From Massilistercora timonensis (GTDB lineage: Bacteria; Bacillota; Clostridia; Lachnospirales; Lachnospiraceae): a stretch of DNA of 64,000 nucleotides. Below the pieces are notes generated by a model, which was given only the letters and a program-made list of their open reading frames with translations, searched no databases and was not told the origin of the DNA. This document shows positions 63,303 through 64,000 of the stretch, piece after piece; the stretch's first letter is position 1; every line of letters begins with the position of its first letter. Both the position numbers and the translations under genes were made by a program. Location of the stretch: NCBI RefSeq assembly GCF_900312975.1, contig NZ_LT990039.1, positions 496,001 through 560,000 of the forward strand, given 5' to 3'.

Positions 63303-64000
63303 CTACTCTTTATAAACTGCGTTTAAGATCGTCCCTGCTTTCTCCACCCGGATATTGGGGAGACTCTTCACATACTGGTTAAACTGGGAGTAGCCGTAAT
63401 CGTTGATCCGGAAATCTTTATATTTCTCATAGACCCGGTTCCCCAGGGTACTAAGCTCAATGCCGCTCTTTCCCGCGTCCTTCACGATCCTGGTCACATA
63501 CCGGTCGATATCCGCTTTGTGCCCTTCGTCTTCCTTCAGGGTGACGGACACGATGCTGCCCCGCTTCACCATCTGGATCCGCCTGAATTCCTCCAGGAAC
63601 TTGGACAGCATATTGTAGCCATAGCTTCGCACGTCAAAATCCGGATACAGGCTGACCAGGCGGCTTCCCACCTCACCAAGGCCGGTGGTCTTATTATTGT
63701 CCTGGTTCTCGATGATCATCTTGATCACCGCGTCCTCGATCTTCTCTTTGCTCAAGGTGTCGTGGGTCTCCTGGTCCCCTCCCGGCTCCTGCTCGCTGAG
63801 CAGGTTCTCCAGGATGGTGAACTTATCGCAGGCCTTGCGGAAAGGCTCCGGCGTCTTGTTCTCCCCCATGCCGATCACCGTCTTGCCGCTCTCTCTTAAC
63901 CGGCTCACCAGCCGGGTGAAATCGCTGTCGCTGGATACGATGCAGAACCCGTCTACCGCGTTGGTGTACAGGATGTCCATGGCGTCGATGATCATGGCCG
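63303..64000 (-). CDS. NYN-domain protein with OST-HTH (LOTUS) repeats, 5' end off the window
   Basis: The visible 230 residues begin inside a LabA-like NYN/PIN nuclease domain (MIIDAMDILY, DGFCIVSSDSDFTRLVSRLR, GKTVIGMGENKTPEPFRKAC). Two OST-HTH-type segments follow: VGSRLVSLYPDFDVRSYGYN and LGNRVYEKYKDFRINDYGYS. Such proteins are thought to be RNA-binding nucleases. The gene continues past 64000. Confidence 0.88.
   Translation of the reverse strand, partial: AMIIDAMDILYTNAVDGFCIVSSDSDFTRLVSRLRESGKTVIGMGENKTPEPFRKACDKFTILENLLSEQEPGGDQETHDTLSKEKIEDAVIKMIIENQDNNKTTGLGEVGSRLVSLYPDFDVRSYGYNMLSKFLEEFRRIQMVKRGSIVSVTLKEDEGHKADIDRYVTRIVKDAGKSGIELSTLGNRVYEKYKDFRINDYGYSQFNQYVKSLPNIRVEKAGTILNAVYKE

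Noticed and set aside
1-64000. tRNA or rRNA genes
   Set aside because: I scanned by eye for tRNA-like arms and CCA ends and saw none; a covariance scan (tRNAscan-SE) would settle it.

Overview
The window reads as chromosomal DNA of a low-GC Gram-positive anaerobe, most likely a gut Lachnospiraceae-type clostridium. That placement is inferred from gene content (rpsB-tsf, CwlO-like NlpC/P60 hydrolases, CPBP protease, DUF2130 and DUF975 proteins, an Na/Pi symporter with a PhoU tail) and from strong AGGAGG-type ribosome sites, not from a marker gene. Almost every resident gene is on the minus strand. The only plus-strand genes are those of an IS66 element, those of one IS21-like element, and the tracrRNA.

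Positions 1-31,000 are ordinary chromosome: a cut-off flavodoxin, a CheB-CheR fusion next to a large PAS/GGDEF/GAF/EAL protein, an Na/Pi symporter, rpsB-tsf, two tandem NlpC/P60 cell-wall hydrolases, a CPBP protease, an operon brnQ / DUF2130 / DUF975-type membrane protein / dus / prolyl-tRNA deacylase, a two-component system followed by ATPase-permease-ATPase, a MATE pump, a zinc-ribbon protein, a GH43 glycosidase, and a J-domain/HIRAN pair.

Positions 31,200-61,700 form a visibly AT-richer island. It opens with small, partly decayed genes that look like remnants of a toxin/immunity region. A type II-A CRISPR-Cas system follows: 40 repeats and 39 spacers of 30 bp, csn2, cas2, cas1, cas9 and a divergent tracrRNA. 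An IS66 element with an 8-bp target duplication sits in the array. Behind tracrRNA lies a Russian-doll insertion: an XRE-type regulator gene is split by an IS21-like element (4-bp duplication), whose own istA is split by a second IS21-like element (6-bp duplication). Removing both elements restores both reading frames exactly.

Next comes a complete type III-A system. In transcription order it is cas6, cas10/csm1, csm2, csm3, csm4, csm5, a short array of 6 repeats, a second cas1-cas2 pair, and csm6. The catalytic motifs of Cas10 (HD and GGDD), Csm3 (Asp33) and Csm6 (HEPN) are intact. A 103-bp multi-stem inverted repeat of unknown nature lies just beyond csm6. After the island, ordinary chromosome resumes with rlmD and a cut-off NYN-domain gene.

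The two CRISPR systems each have their own adaptation genes and could give layered immunity: Cas9 cuts DNA, and the Csm complex targets transcripts and signals to Csm6 through cyclic oligoadenylate. The most unusual parts are the nested insertions, the IS66-interrupted array with an orphan repeat about 790 bp beyond its trailer end, and the structured element behind csm6. I found no system that I can defend as wholly new.
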